The notes: a model not told the origin generated them from the sequence alone. A stretch of 64,000 nt of DNA from Xiphias gladius (GCF_016859285.1 NW_024401802.1:96001-160000); one strand, 5' to 3'; positions 22,641 to 36,860 are shown, counted from the stretch's first letter. Translations and numbers: made by a program.

Positions 22641-24760
22641 GGTCTGGCATTACACAGTGTTATTTTCCATGCTGAATATACTTATGAATGTAGTGTTGAC
22701 TTTGCATCCACAGCAAACAGAATGAACAGTTTTTTTTTTAAAAATGCAGTAGGTCTATTTTCCTGAAAAAAAGGGGGATCAAGGCCAGTTTATTTCAACA
22801 TTGGCTGAACATAAGCTGTCTGAAGATCGTCTTAGACTTACAAAGACCAAGAGCTATTTAAAATGCAATAGCTGTCATAACCTCTTTTGAACAATTTAGT
22901 GAAGATAATATCTGCTTACATGAGCCATACACTATTGCTAGGAGTTCAGTTCCAACAATAACCATGCTGAAAGAACAGAATTCATTTTGATTTTCCAGAG
23001 GTAATGGGTTTTGGATATTTGTGTAAAGTGAAAAAGTTGGCTCTGTTCCAAATAATCGTACTGTTTAAACTTCTGTCTGGAACAGCTCATATGTGTGTGC
23101 AAAAAACACTCAATTACAGAAGGTCAATTACAGATGCCCCTACACTCTCCCCACTTTTCCATTGGAATATAGGAACTACAGAAGAGCTACTGAAGAAGGC
23201 ACTAGACAACTTTCACTACTGCACTTTCAAAGCCAAATTGGCTTATTAATAATAGCGAAAAGGAAAACATACTAGGACACTGAGCTGACACACAGTACAC
23301 ATACATGGTCACATAAAATGTATTCACACCAGAAAACTACTGTTTGTAAGTTCCTTCTGCTGAAAGCTAATGGTTACATAATGATCAATTTAAAGAAATG
23401 TTGACTCGTGGGCCATAGAGGAACAATTTGCTTGTTTTTGTCATTCACTGAAAAGCACTTTGTTACAGTGTGGATGTCCAGTCCATCAGTTTTCCCACCC
23501 TTGCTGGTTAATAGAGCATTGGCTCAGACATTCCACAGCCACTCATCATGTTGAGAGCTAAAAGGTCTTTCCAAAAACTTAACAACATGTAAATGTCAGA
23601 AGCTAAAACTTTCTCTCTGTCTATGGCGCATGAACTTTGAAAAACCAATCAAAATATGGGGTCATTTTCTAAAATAAAATACATTCATATACAGTCACAC
23701 TTTTTGATATATATTAACCTTGTTAGATTTGTTTTATAGGAAAATGTTTTCTTTGAAAAAAAAAATAAACAATGGAAAATTCCAGGGGGGTGCTTAGATG
23801 GAGTGACAGATGTTGGCCACGAAATCCTTTTAGCAAAATGCTTTTGTAATTGGTTATTTAGATTCCTTTTTTAAATATTTTGAATGGATGTCAAACTTCT
23901 ATTCGGCAGTACTCAATTTCAGTTAAAAAATAAATGTGTGCAGAGCCTGTAATGAATATGTTACATAAACCTTCTGTGGTTGAAATTCTCTGGCAAGCAA
24001 TCATCCTCATTCAGCTAACACAAACAACATCCTTGTCTCACTGTTTAATGTTGTTGTCTAACTTTAATGTGGTTAGTGCACAAAAAGTTAGGATGGGTAA
24101 TTGAATTGCATTTGCATTCTATGCAGATTTCTGTGTGCCTTCCCAGCCACTGATTATGACTGGTGTGTTATTGCTCACTGGAGCATGACAAATCTGTTAT
24201 GTTGTTTTGATAGCGATAATTCAATTGCCACACTGTCACAAAAGTAATTATCTATCATTTATTTTGATGCTATAAGCACAAGAAAGAGTGCACCTGCTGC
24301 CTCTGGCCTATGCTGACTGCAGGTATACTGAAGGAGGCTGGCAGGTACATCTGATGGCTTTCTACCTTCCACAATTAGTCTGCTTTGTGTACTAAAAACA
24401 AATCTGGAGAGTAATGTGTATTCTTTTACTTAAAATATATCATTACTACTCACAGGCCAGAAAACGTAAGTTGGCAAAAGGTGACAATCTTACAATCTTA
24501 TGTTTATATTTTTCTTTTTTCTTTTTAAATTGAAGCTACTGTGTATACCAAAAGAGCACGCAACCCCTGCCGAATGATTAACTAAAGACCCAGTAATTCA
24601 GGGCATTGCTGAGCCACAGTGCAATACTCTCATCCTTACAGAATATAAATATGGGTGCATGTGATCTTCGCAAGCTTTGGAAATTTCTTTGCAGTTTAAT
24701 GGGATTATTACCCAATGAAAATGATAAATTCATGATGGTGCATAATTGCCTTTTCAAGAC
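22641..24760. other. Intergenic DNA, no gene recognised
   Basis: AT-rich sequence without coding character or a nameable repeat. Confidence 0.45.
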
Positions 24761-24767
24761 TTTTCAC

Positions 24768-24810
24768 ATACAGTGGGGTCCAAAAGTCTGAGACCACTTT
24801 CCCGATCACT
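24768..24810. repeat. Tc1-type terminal-repeat fragment
   Basis: CAGTGGGGTCCAAAAGTCTG resembles the outer end of fish Tc1-like inverted repeats. No partner end was found nearby. Confidence 0.45.
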
Positions 24811-25049
24811 TGAATAGGAAGGTATATCATGCTATATTACGCACTCTATAACAAATAAATTCATAACTCTCTAGGCTTCTCTTCCAAGATGGTCTCTTCA
24901 CTCCAGTTGTGGTAGTAGTTTGTGGCATTATTGTACTGGAGGTACCAGAAAATATAATACACCACCGCCTGTCAGGGTGATGCTATATTCGTCTTTCAGG
25001 TGGACAAAATATCAATAATGCAAACCAAAGTAGTACTACTTTGAACCTC

Positions 25050-26035
25050 TTAGACCACTACGTAACATTGTAAAAATCAGGCACATCCTGACTAAAAAAG
25101 ACGCAGAAAAACTAGTCCATGCTTTTGTTCTAGACTGGATTATTGCAACTCCTTAATATCAGGCTGTCCCAATAAATCTTTTAATCCTCTCCAGCTGATC
25201 CAGAATTCTGCAGCACGAGTACTGACAGGAACTAGGAAAAGAGATCACATTTCTCCTGTGTTAGCTTCACTGCATGGGCTCCCTGTAAAATTCAGAATGG
25301 AATTTAAAATCCTCCTCCTCACCTATAAAGCCCTTAATGGTCAGGCACCATCATATCTTAAAGAGCTCATAGTATCCTATTACCCCACTAGAACACTTCA
25401 CTCCCAGAACGCAGGCTTGCTTGTGGTTCCTAAAGTCTCCAAAAGTAGACTAGGAGGCAGAGCCTATAGACATCAGGCTCATCTACTGTGGAACCAGATT
25501 TGGTCCGGGAGGGAGACACCCTCTCTATGTTGAAGAGTAGGCTTAAAACCTTCCTTTTTGATAAAGCTTATAGTCGGGGCTGGCTCAGGCTGGTCTAGAA
25601 CCATCCACTAGTTATGTTGCTATAGGCCTAGACTGCTGGGTGACTTCCTATGATCCACCGAGCTCTTCTCTCCTCCTCTTCCTCTCGATCCAAACACATT
25701 CATATGGCATCAATGCTCATTACTAACTTGACTTCTTCTCTCTCCCGTAGTTTTGTGCTTTCTCATCTCTCTCCTCTCTCCTCCTGTCACTTTCTGCAGG
25801 TATTTCTGCCCCTGGTTCTAGAGAGTCTGGATCTATGACTGCAAACTACCTATTGCCCCCATGATCCAGCTCAACACCCTCTGCTTTAAATATTATGATT
25901 ATCATCTATTATTATAATATAATATCTATAATTATTATTTAGTTTTATTAGTATTATTATTCACCCCATTATTATAATTATTACTTTTATTATTAGTCTC
26001 ATTATTATTATATATCTTTATGTTGTACCTGTACT
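25050..26035 (+). mobile_element. L2-like LINE, C-terminal reverse-transcriptase region and 3' UTR
   Basis: The open part runs [20 protein letters not shown], then [40 protein letters not shown] and [20 protein letters not shown]. It is followed by a 3' UTR with ATT-repeat tracts and the word TTATGTTGTACCTGTACTGT. The same family recurs at 29345-30210 (minus) and 62935-64000 (minus). Frame breaks upstream and loss of the polymerase core make it inactive. Confidence 0.85.
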
Positions 26036-28955
26036 GTGTTATGTTCTGAAACCTCACAGGGGCAGTAAGTATCTATTGCATTTTGATTTGAATTGCATTG
26101 TATTTTACTGATATCTGTGTTTTTGTGTACATCTGTTAATGCCTTTCCATTATAGTATATAGTATTCAGCAGACTTAGATTTAGACTTGTAACCAAATGA
26201 AGATTTGTGACTTGAGTTTTAGCAGCAGCTGTTCCAAACCTGAAGCAAAAAAGTGTGATTGACGGACAAAACAGTGCCAGGGCTGTAGTTAAAAGAACCT
26301 TTGAACTCAATATTTAAAATAGAACACAACAGGCAGTTGGTTACAGTGAAGAAAATCACCCACCAGCACCCACCAGGCTTTCATTATTTCCTATGAGCTG
26401 CACAATAATTCTCAGTAATATCCGTTACTGTACATCAAAAGTGTTCACAAATTAGAGCTTGTGTGATTATAATGTGTTTTAAAATGACATGTCATCATTT
26501 ACAAGCTGAGTAAAGAGACACTTGAAGTATCTTTTTAGTCTTCATCTCTATTTTGTTCTGTCTTACACAAGTATCTACAGTGAGTGTGTTGTGGGTTGAA
26601 GCTGACTATCAGGGAGTTTTTTTTAGGGTTGAATGCATCCCGTGTGACACTGACTAATAACAAGTTAGACCTGTCCCCCCATGAATGACATCTGGCTGAC
26701 CCCCCAGTCTCTTTCTATGCACATATCAACCCTTAAAACTAAAAGACACTAGACAAAACAAGGAATGTTGCTGTCCCCTACAGCTGAACCTAAAGAGGCA
26801 TGGAATGGGACCAGCCACACAGTTATCACAGGTGCCTCTAAAACCGACAAAACAAACTACTGTAAACTTTTCAAAGATCTCATTTCAAAAGTTGTGTCAT
26901 TGACTCTGTAACCTATAATAGGAAATACATTATATTTTCACATTTTTGTCCCACGAGAAACATTAAATATTGAAGCCATCACAGGAGGGGGGCGATGATA
27001 AAATGGCCCATATTAATTATACCTTTAAATAAATAATGTTATCTCATGTGGTTCTATCTGTCTTCTCTCTTGCTGTCCTTTCTTTAATTTCCTATGCCAT
27101 CCCCTTTTCCCTTCTGATTAATTCCTCAAGAGCATCAGATGTTGTGATGATACAGACATACTCGTTTTTGCAGGAAAAAAATCCTCTTTTTAGGATACTG
27201 TTTCCTTTTCTGACCTCTCAAAAGCAGTAGTGTGACAGAAATAATTACATTCTAGAGTCTCATTCCTCTCAGTATGACACGAGGAATTAGGGGCAGGAAT
27301 TATTATGTTTAGAACTATAGGTAATCATGAGTTTGGCAGGGTGACTGCAGCTTCTACTTTCTTCTAATGTTCTCTTCCTCTACTTTCAGCAGACCCACTG
27401 TGCTCCTTCAAGCATCACAGTTTAACTTAAAATCCTGAGATGTATTGGAAGATAAAGCTTTTGTCTATGTTTGTCATGCAGTTGGCTCCAACAGAGCTGC
27501 GGCTCTGCCTTGACACACAGGTCTTTCCAAAGGCCCTTTAATTTCTGATTGGCTAAAGGAGATTAAAAAAAAGCCCCTCACACACTCAATAAAAATGCAG
27601 ATCATCAGGGAGTTACGACACATTTCCCTTTCCTTCACCACCATCGCCATCTGGCTTTGGTCTGTAGTTGGTGGCTGACTTAAGTTTGTCAGGGATAATC
27701 TTATCTGCCTGTGGTTTAGGAGATGAACAAAAGAGGTCAGGACACATCGATAGACCTGACTGGTCTGATAGGCTGCTGATGGCTGGGCTGTCTCGTTACA
27801 AAGGTGGTTGCCATGACAATGATGAATGGCAGTTGTCTTGTATGTCAACAGGTAATTATGGGTGGACTGATAAATGTCGATGTTTCTGATGGATAATGGA
27901 CAGTCCTCTGTAAAGATATGTTCTGCATACTTATTGTAGCCCATCTGTGTAGATACTTTATGATTAAAATTTCAGTATTATTTAACACTCTTGATTATTG
28001 GATTGGAAATACACCATTGAATCAAAGGACTCCATATAAGATTTTATAAATCAAATCTGAAAGCCTTGTTGCAGGAGTTGAACTTTTCTGTGTTTTCATG
28101 AAAACACTGGAGGCTGCTATGCCACTTGAACATTATCAGAAATGATACAATACAAGCATGAAAAATACAGAATTTAGCTGTTGAATTTAAAGGACTGGTT
28201 CACCCAAATTACAAAATAAGTGGTCTCTAATCATCTAGATAATTTTGGCTTATTTCCCACATTTTGAAATACTCATTTTCAGAAACCCTGGTTACACTCA
28301 ATTTGGCCATGCAAGTGTGCTTTTTGTGTCATTGTAGAATGGGTGGAGAAACCCACTTAAAGTGTACACTTTGACACCAGGCTGAACAGTAGTGTTTCAT
28401 TGCAGTCTCTGGTGTGTAAAGTGCCTGTTTCATGTCTAACTACAGCTAGCATCACTGATGGGTGTGCATACCCATCAGTGAGCATACCCATGTGATGCAC
28501 ATTTTTTTTTTTTTGTAGTGCAACCCATTTGAAAAGATGTATTGTTAACAAAATTTATGAATGACATTAAGTATTAGGTCGGAGGGCTCATGGAGCCAAA
28601 CTTACAGAAGAAAACAGACAGTGATTAAGGTAGCTGACTTGTGAAAAAGCAAAAACAATTCAATCTTTCACAAGACTCCAAAAAACCAAAATAATAAACA
28701 CAAACACATACCATATCTCATTACAACATATATTAGCAGGCCTAACATCCTAAATAAGTAACAAAACATTAAAGGGTAAAAAAAACAAAATAAAAGTAAA
28801 TATTTCAAATTCTGAACTTCATTGCACTGCATATTCCAGTTCAATAAACCTTTCCCACCTTTCTAAATGTTTTTTAACGTCATCATTTGTATTTGCCATA
28901 TATCATTCCAGAATAAAGTGATGTTTAATAAACATTCTAAATTGATTGATATTCA
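26036..28955. other. Intergenic DNA, no gene recognised
   Basis: No gene or repeat family could be named. The small hairpin at 28453-28480 and a T run at 28503-28516 are the only structured spots. The 156-codon minus-strand frame at 27474-27944 has no domain, splice support or codon bias and was not called. Confidence 0.5.
28453..28480. repeat. 11-bp inverted repeat, 6-nt loop
   Basis: CACTGATGGGT at 28453-28463 pairs exactly with 28470-28480. Part of the loop and arm (GCATACCCAT) is repeated directly just downstream. Confidence 0.7.
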
Positions 28956-28974
28956 AGGGATCAACATCCAAGTT

Positions 28975-29112
28975 CTTGCTCATGGGGGAATGTTGGGTCT
29001 CTGTAAATATAACTATAAAGAGTACGGTCTAGACCTGCTCTACATGAAAAGTGCCTTGAGATAACTTCTGTTATGAATCGGTGCTATATAAATAAAACTG
29101 AATTGAACTGAA
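28975..29112 (+). repeat. L2-like LINE 3' tail only
   Basis: CATGGGGGAATGTTGGGTCT through ATAAATAAAACTGAATTGAA is the 3' terminal segment of the L2-like family. The same segment is found inverted at about 38281-38410. No upstream LINE part is attached here. Confidence 0.75.
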
Positions 29113-29344
29113 GGCACATTAGACATTTTGAACCTCTCTCCAAAAGGCAGACACAACAGAAAAGATGTGCCGCTGACTCAGATTCCGTCAAACAAAAGCA
29201 GCTCTCATCTGACTCAGCAATACCCCAAATCTTTAACATTTTTCTAGTAGGCAAAGAATTGTAAATTATTTTTAACTGAAAGGATCTTATAAATGCGTAT
29301 ACTAGTGTTTTTTACATTAATCTGAACACTTGTTTCCATGCCAG

Positions 29345-32160
29345 ATAAAGATGTATAATAATGACAAGACTTATAATAATAATATTAGGAATAATAATAA
29401 GACTAATTGAAGCAGTGATTGTTGAGCAGGATCATGGGGCAGTAGGTGGTTTACAGTCATAGATCCAGACTCTGCAGGGGCAGAAATACCTGCAGAAAGT
29501 GATAGGAGAAGAGAGGAGAGAGATGAGAGAAGCACAAAACTATGGGAGAGAGAAGAAGTCAAGTTAGTAACAAGCATTGATGCCATATGAATGCGTTTGG
29601 ATGGAGAGGAAGAGGAGGAGAGAGGAGCTCGGTGCATCATGGGAAGTCCTGCGGCAGTCTAGGCCTATAGCAGCATAACTAGGGGATGGATCAAGACCAG
29701 CCTGAGCCAGCCCCGACTATAAGCTTTATCAAAAAGGAAGGTTTTAAGCCTACTCTTCAACATAGAGAGGGTGTCTGCCTCCCGGACCAAATCTGATTCC
29801 ACAGTAGATGAGCCTGATGTCTATAGGCTCTGCCTCCTAGTCTACTTTTGGAGACTTTAGGAACCACAAGCAAGCCTGCGTTCTGGGAGTGAAGTGTTCT
29901 AGTGGGGTAATAGGATACTATGAGCTCTTTAAGATATGATGGTGCCTGACCATTAAGGGCTTTGTTGGTTAGGAGGAGGATTTTAAATTCTATTCTGAAT
30001 TTTACTGAGAGCCAATGCAGTGAAGCGAACAAGGAAGAAATATGATCTCTTTTCCTAGTTCCTGTCAGTACTCGTGCTGCAGAATTCTGGATCAGTTGGA
30101 GAGTATTTGCAGTAATTGCAATAACGTAGCCTAAAAGTAACAAAAGCATGCATCTTTTTTAGAAAGGATGTGCCTGATTTTTACAATGTTACGTGGGTGA
30201 TTCTGAGGTGTTTAAGGCCAAGTACAATAGTTCAGTTTTGTCTGAGTTTAACAGCAGTAAGGTATGCATGAAGCTTAGCTTTCTGATTGGTTTCATCAGG
30301 ATTCATTGACAAGTACAATTTGGTATCATCTGCATAATAATGGAAGTTTATGGAGTGTTTCCTAATATTAGGAAACACCATGAGCCAGAAAAAAACCCAG
30401 CTCATGGTGGGCGCCCATCTGCCCCGACTGGCTGGGTTGAGAGAGAAAGAGAGAGAGAATTCAAAAGTTATTAAATAATTATCCGATAAAAGAGGATTCT
30501 GTGGTAAGACTATTAAATGTTCAGTATTGATGCCAGAAGTCTGAACGAAGTCGAGGGTGTGGTTAAAACAGTGAGTAGGTTTATTCACACTCTGAGCAAA
30601 TCCAATAGTCTAATAATCAGATAAACGCAGTGCTAAGGCTATCATTATCAATGTCCACGTGAATATTGAAACCACCTATTATAATTACTTTATCTGTGCT
30701 AAGGACTAAACTTGATAAAAACTCTGAGAATTCAGATAAAAACTCAGTATGGTATGGGCCAGGAGCACGGTACACTATAACAAAAAGTATAGGCTTTAAA
30801 TTTTTCCATAAGGGATGTGTAAGAATGAGATATAATTGAGTTTAGATTTAGGGTTGATTATTAGGTTTGAGTCTCCTCTGCCGGTGCCTGGAAGAATATG
30901 AGTATTAATATGACTTAGGGGAATCGATTCATTTAGGCTGACATGTTCATCATGACACAGCCAGGTTTCAGTGAGACTAAATATATCAATATAATGATCT
31001 GATTTTAGATCATTTAGTAATACGGCTTTGGACGAGAGTGATCTAATGTTTTACAGTCCACATTTAATTCTCCTATTTCGGTTTACTTTATACAACAAAA
31101 TTGTTGAGTTATAATTACTGGGTGGTCGGGGGCAGACACAGTCTCTATGGGCTTTGAGTGGGTGACTGCTGCATTGGAACACAGAGAAGTGTGCAATGCA
31201 GCAACTCTGCCTCCTGGTATCAACTCTTTGGGTTGTCATGATTTTGGTCTACTAATAAACTCAGTCAGTCAATCTAACAATATATGCTTATATCCTTAGC
31301 CAGCAGTTTCAAACAGGATTCAACGTCCTCTGCTCTGGCCCCAGGAATTCGTTTGACTATGGTCGCTGGTGTTGCTAACTTCACGTTTCTCAAGATAGAG
31401 CTGCCAATAACCGGAGTTGATGGTTAAGGTTGGTGTGTTGCTTAGTGGGTAGACCTTGTTTGAAACATGGACTGGTTGGTGGCGGACCATGGGCTTCTGC
31501 TTAGGGCTACGCTTCTTGTTACAGACAGTCACCCAGCTGCCCTGGCTTCCCGGCTGCTCAGGAGCCTCCTGAGGGGAGAGTAGGAGCTACGCTGGGTCGA
31601 CTTGCACCGTCTAATGGGTGCCGGCTAACTACAGCAGGTAACAATTTGGTTTCCAAATGCGGAGCCGTGCATTGTCCATTAAGCCTCAACTCCATCACTG
31701 CAAATAAACTACATTTATTACGTGTTCCATCATCACTAAAGGAGGAGGAAGAATAACTAAACATGAGACTCACTGGGCAAGAGAGAGCAGGAGAGTGAGA
31801 GGGAGAGAGAGAAGCCATCGCTAATTGCTAAGCTAAAGTAACTAGCAGATATGAATAGTTTGTAAACAACTGTGAAGTAGCGAGAAGGTGTCCAAAAGGA
31901 GGAGAGAGCTATGAGTACTTGAGCAGAGCTAGTGTAGGTTTAAATGTACAGTGGGTAACCGCTGTATGAAAAAATAGCTAAATTAACTGGGTAGAGTCAG
32001 AGCAGCTAAATACGCTACCAATAACAGAAACGCCAGTAACTGGAAATGACACAATATGCCTCACACAGGACGTCAGCAGGTCAGGTATTTTTATATTGCA
32101 TGTTCTTATAGTGTTGTATAGTGTAGTCAGGGGGCAGAGTGTGAAGCTCTGCCCAAACAT
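29345..32160 (-). mobile_element. L2-like LINE, near full length but rearranged
   Basis: In the minus-strand reading direction it shows an N-terminal frame starting near 31818 (MASLSPSHSPALSCPVSLMF). This is followed by degenerate endonuclease-region sequence, including NKPTHCFNHTLDFVQTSGIN and HLIVLPQNPLLSDNYLITFE at about 30480-30590. At about 30450 it jumps into a 3'-UTR-like segment. It then resumes with polymerase sequence, FHYYADDTKLYLSMN (an intact YADD, about 30300-30350). It finishes with SLHWLSVKFRIEFKILLL through [20 protein letters not shown] at 29757-30060. Many stops make it inactive. Confidence 0.8.
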
Positions 32161-32269
32161 GCCAGTGGCTCTGTATATCTAGTGTACAGGTGGTTGTGGG
32201 CTACAGATTTGTGAAACTTGTCACTTGCAGACTGCTCTTTTCTCCAGGCTGTCTTCTAGTTTTTTTTAT

Positions 32270-34500
32270 CTGCTTGTGGAATTTTATGTTTATTTAACAG
32301 GGACAGTGCACATTAATAAACACTGATGTAAATGTGCTGGAGAAGAGGCTTATTTTTTCATCTCTACTCCCTGGACAGATGTTAGAGTTACCCTAAGTAA
32401 GAATATAAAATGGAATTACAATGTTGTTGAGATCATATATAAGCATTCAGAACAATAATAAGAAGAAAGGGGAATATTAAAATTAATAAAAACACCATTC
32501 AGGATTACCATGTCAGGTACTATTTAAGACATGAAACACAGATTCTAAGAATACAAGATATGCAAAACAATGAAATATGAGATAGTAATGTTAATAGAAT
32601 ATATGGACCAAATAAGATCACATTATGCTGCACTGTTAGACACTAACCGATACATGCAAACTGGAAGCGCAGACATAAAAAGCTTGAACATTATATAAAA
32701 TACATATATCCATTTGACATAATAAAAGCAAACAACAAATAGACAGTCATGCAGATTGCAGACTGGCAATAGCAAGATAGTGACCGATAGTTCAGCACAA
32801 AAAGACATAGGACAGTAAGGTACAATTGAGTTTTAGTGCTGACAGAGCTGAGTACTAATTAACCATTTCTTTAAATGAGCTCTAAATAAACTATATATAT
32901 ACAGTTTTTTAATAGTTGCTGGGATGGAGTTCAGTTCTAGTGCTGCTTCAACAGAGAAAGCAGACTGAGAGTACTTTTTCTGAGTGAATTAATGCAATCT
33001 CCCCTCTTGCGCCACTGACACGCAATTGTTGTTGTGTTGACAAACTGTTTGAGCACAAAATAATGCAAGCCATTTATAATCCTGTACATAAGACAAACAT
33101 TTGCATATTTAATCATATTTTCCCAACTCAACAAGTTATATTTTTTAATATTGGGCAATGATGAAAATGTACCGATTCGAGTTTGTTTTTGAAGTGTTTG
33201 TTTATACAAAGACTGTAATGGTTTTAAAATAGGTTTGCTAACCTGTGACCAGGTTGTTAAACAGTAATTGATATGGGAAATAACCATCAAATGCATGTAT
33301 ATCTTAGCCATCTCTGTTGACATGGAATTTCGAAGGAACCTCGAATTTGAAAGATTGAATTTGACCCAGTTACAGGCGTTTTTTACCTTAGCCTTGAAAT
33401 AGAGTTTGGAATCAGATCCTCTGAGTTCTTATTGATTCAAAACTATTTTGTATTCAGATACAACCTGTTGCCTCCCCCCTATTATAAGGACATTTGGCTC
33501 TACACTTCAGCTGTTTGTCTTGGTGAAAATCATGCATACTGTTTTAGACACATTTAGTTGCAAGCAGCATTGCTTTAACCGTGCTGTTTTATGAACTATC
33601 AAATTTGTGATCTCATTACAACTTGTGTCGCACATGTACATAAATTACAGTGTTGTCCGCATAAATTTGGATGTTGGTGTCAGGACATGCAGATGGAAAA
33701 TCCTTGATAAATAACGTAAATAGGAAAGGGCCCAGAATAGATCCTGGTGGACCATCTGTGGACAGATGGAGGGCAGTTGATTTGATGATTCTTTACTCGG
33801 ACATACTGACATTGTTTTACCAAGTATGCGTCTATCCATTTAAGTGTATCAGAAGAAGAATTGGATCTAGAAAACTTAGACATCATTCTATGACGCCCTC
33901 TTGAGGTCAAGAAACACAGCTCCGACAACACCACTTCTACCTAACAGAGATTTAAGTAATTCAACTGAGAAAGTTGGTTGTCTAAGTTGAATTACTGGCT
34001 CTAAAGCCAAATTGCATTGGTTGCAGGAAAAATGAACTAGTATTCAGATGGCAGATCATTTGCTAAGCTACCAATTTCTCTGCAACCTTTGACCCTGTAG
34101 CTAGGATGCTGATTGGGATCTCCACATTTGATAATTGATCTCCACATTTGATAATTGAAAAAATAGCTGACTTCAAAACACTTGGAAACATTTGTAGAGA
34201 AATCAAAAGTTAAAAGTTTTGGTAATAGGATCGATTAGTGTTGTACTGAGCTCTTTGAGCATAACTGCATCCATACTGAAAGTATCCTTTACTCTGGTTG
34301 GTTTAAGAGATCGAATCATTCTCATAACCTCTGATTCAGTGGCATTCCTTATGCTGAAAGCTGGCTCCATTGTATTAAGTTGACAGCATTCATGTACTCA
34401 GGTGAAAAACATTGTGCAATCCCAGCCACGGAATCAATAAAGAAGTGGTTAAGAGTTTCCATTACTTCAACTGGATTTTTCTTTGTTGTGATGTCCTGTT
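32270..34500 (-). mobile_element. Second LINE family, reverse transcriptase and 3' tail, degenerate
   Basis: On the minus strand, 32937-33323 reads AKIYMHLMVISHINYCLTTW, LKPLQSLYKQTLQKQT and KYNLLSWENMIKYANVCLMY. This is a reverse-transcriptase C-terminal region distinct from the L2-like copies nearby. Upstream, RIYSGPFPIYVIYQGFSICM at about 33690-33740 is a decayed 'SILGPLLF.LYINDF' block. The 3' end near 32285 holds TTTATTTAACAGGGACAGTG, a recurrent tail word in fish LINEs. The clade is not assigned with certainty. Confidence 0.7.
34104..34157. repeat. 20-bp perfect tandem duplication
   Basis: ATCTCCACATTTGATAATTG occurs twice head to tail at about 34119-34158, inside the decayed LINE. Confidence 0.85.
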
Positions 34501-35150
34501 AATTTTTTTTTTAAAGCGGTTCCAAATAATTTTAGAATTACGTCTTGCCTTTTCTATTATGGTCAAGATCAAATCTGCCTTTGCTTTTTTTAGATTTTTT
34601 AAAAGATTTTAAAAATTTAGTTTTATGTTGTTATTATTGTGCAACTTTGGTCTCATATTACTATTAGCTAACGATTTTTTTTCTTCTGGAGCTGAAACAT
34701 GGCCAATGTAAATATCAATGTGTCTTCTTTTTTTTTTTCCTGAAATTTGTGATCTCAGACAAATTCCACTGCTAAACTGTACCTTCCCTTGCAGAATTTG
34801 TCTGGAACACAGTACCAGGTGCAGTCTAGGAGCTGAGTGTGTAATGAGCTACTGACTTAGTAAATCAGGTGCTGGATAAATGCATGCCTCAAACTCAGTG
34901 AATATTCCAGTGCACATTTGCACAATGCAATTTTCTAAGTAAATCTGGCCCTCAATGCTGCCACTGGTCAAAACTGCCTTTTGAAACAATACTGATAAAA
35001 ATGGTAGTGCCGTTCACTTTTAGCTTCTGTGGTGATGGCAAGTAAAGTGTGGTTATTATTTGGCAACTACAATGATTGGTTAGGGAGGGATCATGGACTC
35101 TGACACAAAACAGCAAAAAAACAAACAAAACGCCTGGTATGCATTTACAA
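34501..35150. other. Intergenic DNA, no gene recognised
   Basis: T-rich sequence with a T run at 34730-34740. No gene or named repeat seen. Confidence 0.45.
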
Positions 35151-35152
35151 GA

Positions 35153-35395
35153 CCAGCCTGATCTCACCCAGTGACATATGAATAACACGCCAAGTCATTT
35201 TGTGTGTTATCACTGCACATTTTTTTTGGGTCATTTCACACTACATAATTTCTCTAATGATTAACTCCTAACCCTTCCCCTAACCATAATGCCGCTAAAT
35301 TATATGTGAAAAGCAAAAAATGCGTAGACATAACACATAAAATTTCCTGGAAAGCAGTGTGCTATTTAAAATGCAATCCCATGAGATCATGTGGA
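35153..35395. mobile_element. MITE-like element with about 100-bp imperfect inverted repeats
   Basis: The left end (CCTGATCTCACCCAGTGACA and following) and the reverse complement of the right end (ACATGATCTCATGGGATTGC and following) align over about 100 bases. The shared part includes TGTGTTAT and the T-rich inner part. The middle holds CTAACCCTTCCCCTAACC. Size is about 240 bp, with no coding capacity. Confidence 0.6.
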
Positions 35396-36250
35396 CAGAC
35401 TGAATGTATACAATGTGTGTGTGTTTTTTTTCATGGGATGCAAACTATACTCTCATGCATGAAAACTGAAAATACTGTATTTCCATCTACTACCCTCACT
35501 TACAGCCTATGTTCTCCAATTTGTTACATAAAGGGAACACTACCAGGGTTCATGTCCTGTGATCTGCATCTGGTTACTTTTTCAGTATTTACCCAAGATG
35601 GCAATCTTTCCCTAGCCTTAACCAAGTGATTTAATTGCCACAAGTGGATATGAACTAACGGAACACATTCTCAATCAACATTTTGCAGATATGTTCAATA
35701 TGAACATTTTGCAACTTCACAGATATATTCATTAGGTTCAAATGTTTCCCTATTTTGATAAGAATCCTAATCCTGGCAGCACTAAGTTTTCATCTAAACA
35801 TTTGCTGTTACAAATTAGTAGTAGATAAACATTGTTTTGGAGATTTAGAGGGTTTTGGAGGGTTGGATCAGCCCAGTTACTGCACCTGCAAGTACTGGCA
35901 GAGTTGTTTGGCTGCTCTGTAAGAATCAGCGTTGTCCCAAATTCCTAACACATACTATTTTACTATATTCTATACAGTATGTACTAAATACTAATTATCA
36001 TAGTTTAATGTTTTAGTGGTTACAAAAATATCATCATACTTTACCATTGTATACTAACAGGAAAGGATACAACGTGTGATGTCGATTGTCAATCAAACTC
36101 CGACTTTTGAATGTCACTGCCAATTCAATTTCACAAAGAGACATCAAAATGTTTTTCTAAAGCTCTAACATCTAAAGATCTTTCTTATCTTTTTGGAGGG
36201 CGGGAGCTTCATGACCACCCACAATTCATTTGAATTTTACCTTCTGTGAA
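35396..36250. other. Intergenic DNA, no gene recognised
   Basis: No gene or named repeat is supported. Confidence 0.45.
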
Positions 36251-36253
36251 TAG

Positions 36254-36727
36254 TGTTGAGGAAAAAACCCTCTTGCTCTATGGTGAGGAACAAGAAATTA
36301 CAGATGCATTAATGACACTGAGCTCAAACTCAGATTTAAAGTATTTATTACAGAGTATTGAGTCAAAATAAAATGAACAACCAACAACAGTCAGCAAACA
36401 GAGTCAGAGTCTAACTATTCGGCCGAATAGGGTGCAGTCTGTCAGCCTGGAGGCTTCAAGAAACTGACACACAAGAGGTTGAATTCACGGCCCTTAAATG
36501 CAGAAAGTCCAGGCAGCTGTCATGTACACAAGTAGGTGGTAGATGCATGTAGTGACGTAACTCGTACATAAACAGTTCAAACTCCATCCGCTGTTCTCTA
36601 ATGCAGAGGCTTCAGTTTGTCTAAGACCAGTCATTGAGTACAGTACTATTTACTTAAACAGTTCATTGAAACATACACACATGCACTCTGTCTGGTCAGA
36701 GAGAACATCCTACACAATTATCACACA
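36254..36727 (-). mobile_element. Solo-LTR-like block
   Basis: In the minus direction the block begins TGTGTGATAATTGTGTAGG and ends in TTCCTCAACA, so it has TG...CA ends. It carries a TATA-like TTTAAGGGCC near 36490-36500 and an AATAAA at 36344-36349 about 90 bases before the end, which is the normal order of LTR signals. No internal retroelement genes flank it and no clear target duplication was seen. Confidence 0.45.
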
Positions 36728-36860
36728 ATTAAATACAATTTAATACACCAAATCAGAATAATAGGTTAAGAAAACATGATTTCCCTTACAAATAGCTCTT
36801 CCATTTCCTAGAGAGAATAGTCTGCAATAAACAGCACACTCAGAAATTGACCCTGTTACT

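Noticed and set aside
27474..27944. 156-codon minus-strand frame, the longest uninterrupted one between the genes
   Set aside because: No domain, no codon bias, no splice signals, and overlapped by an open frame on the other strand; looks like chance.
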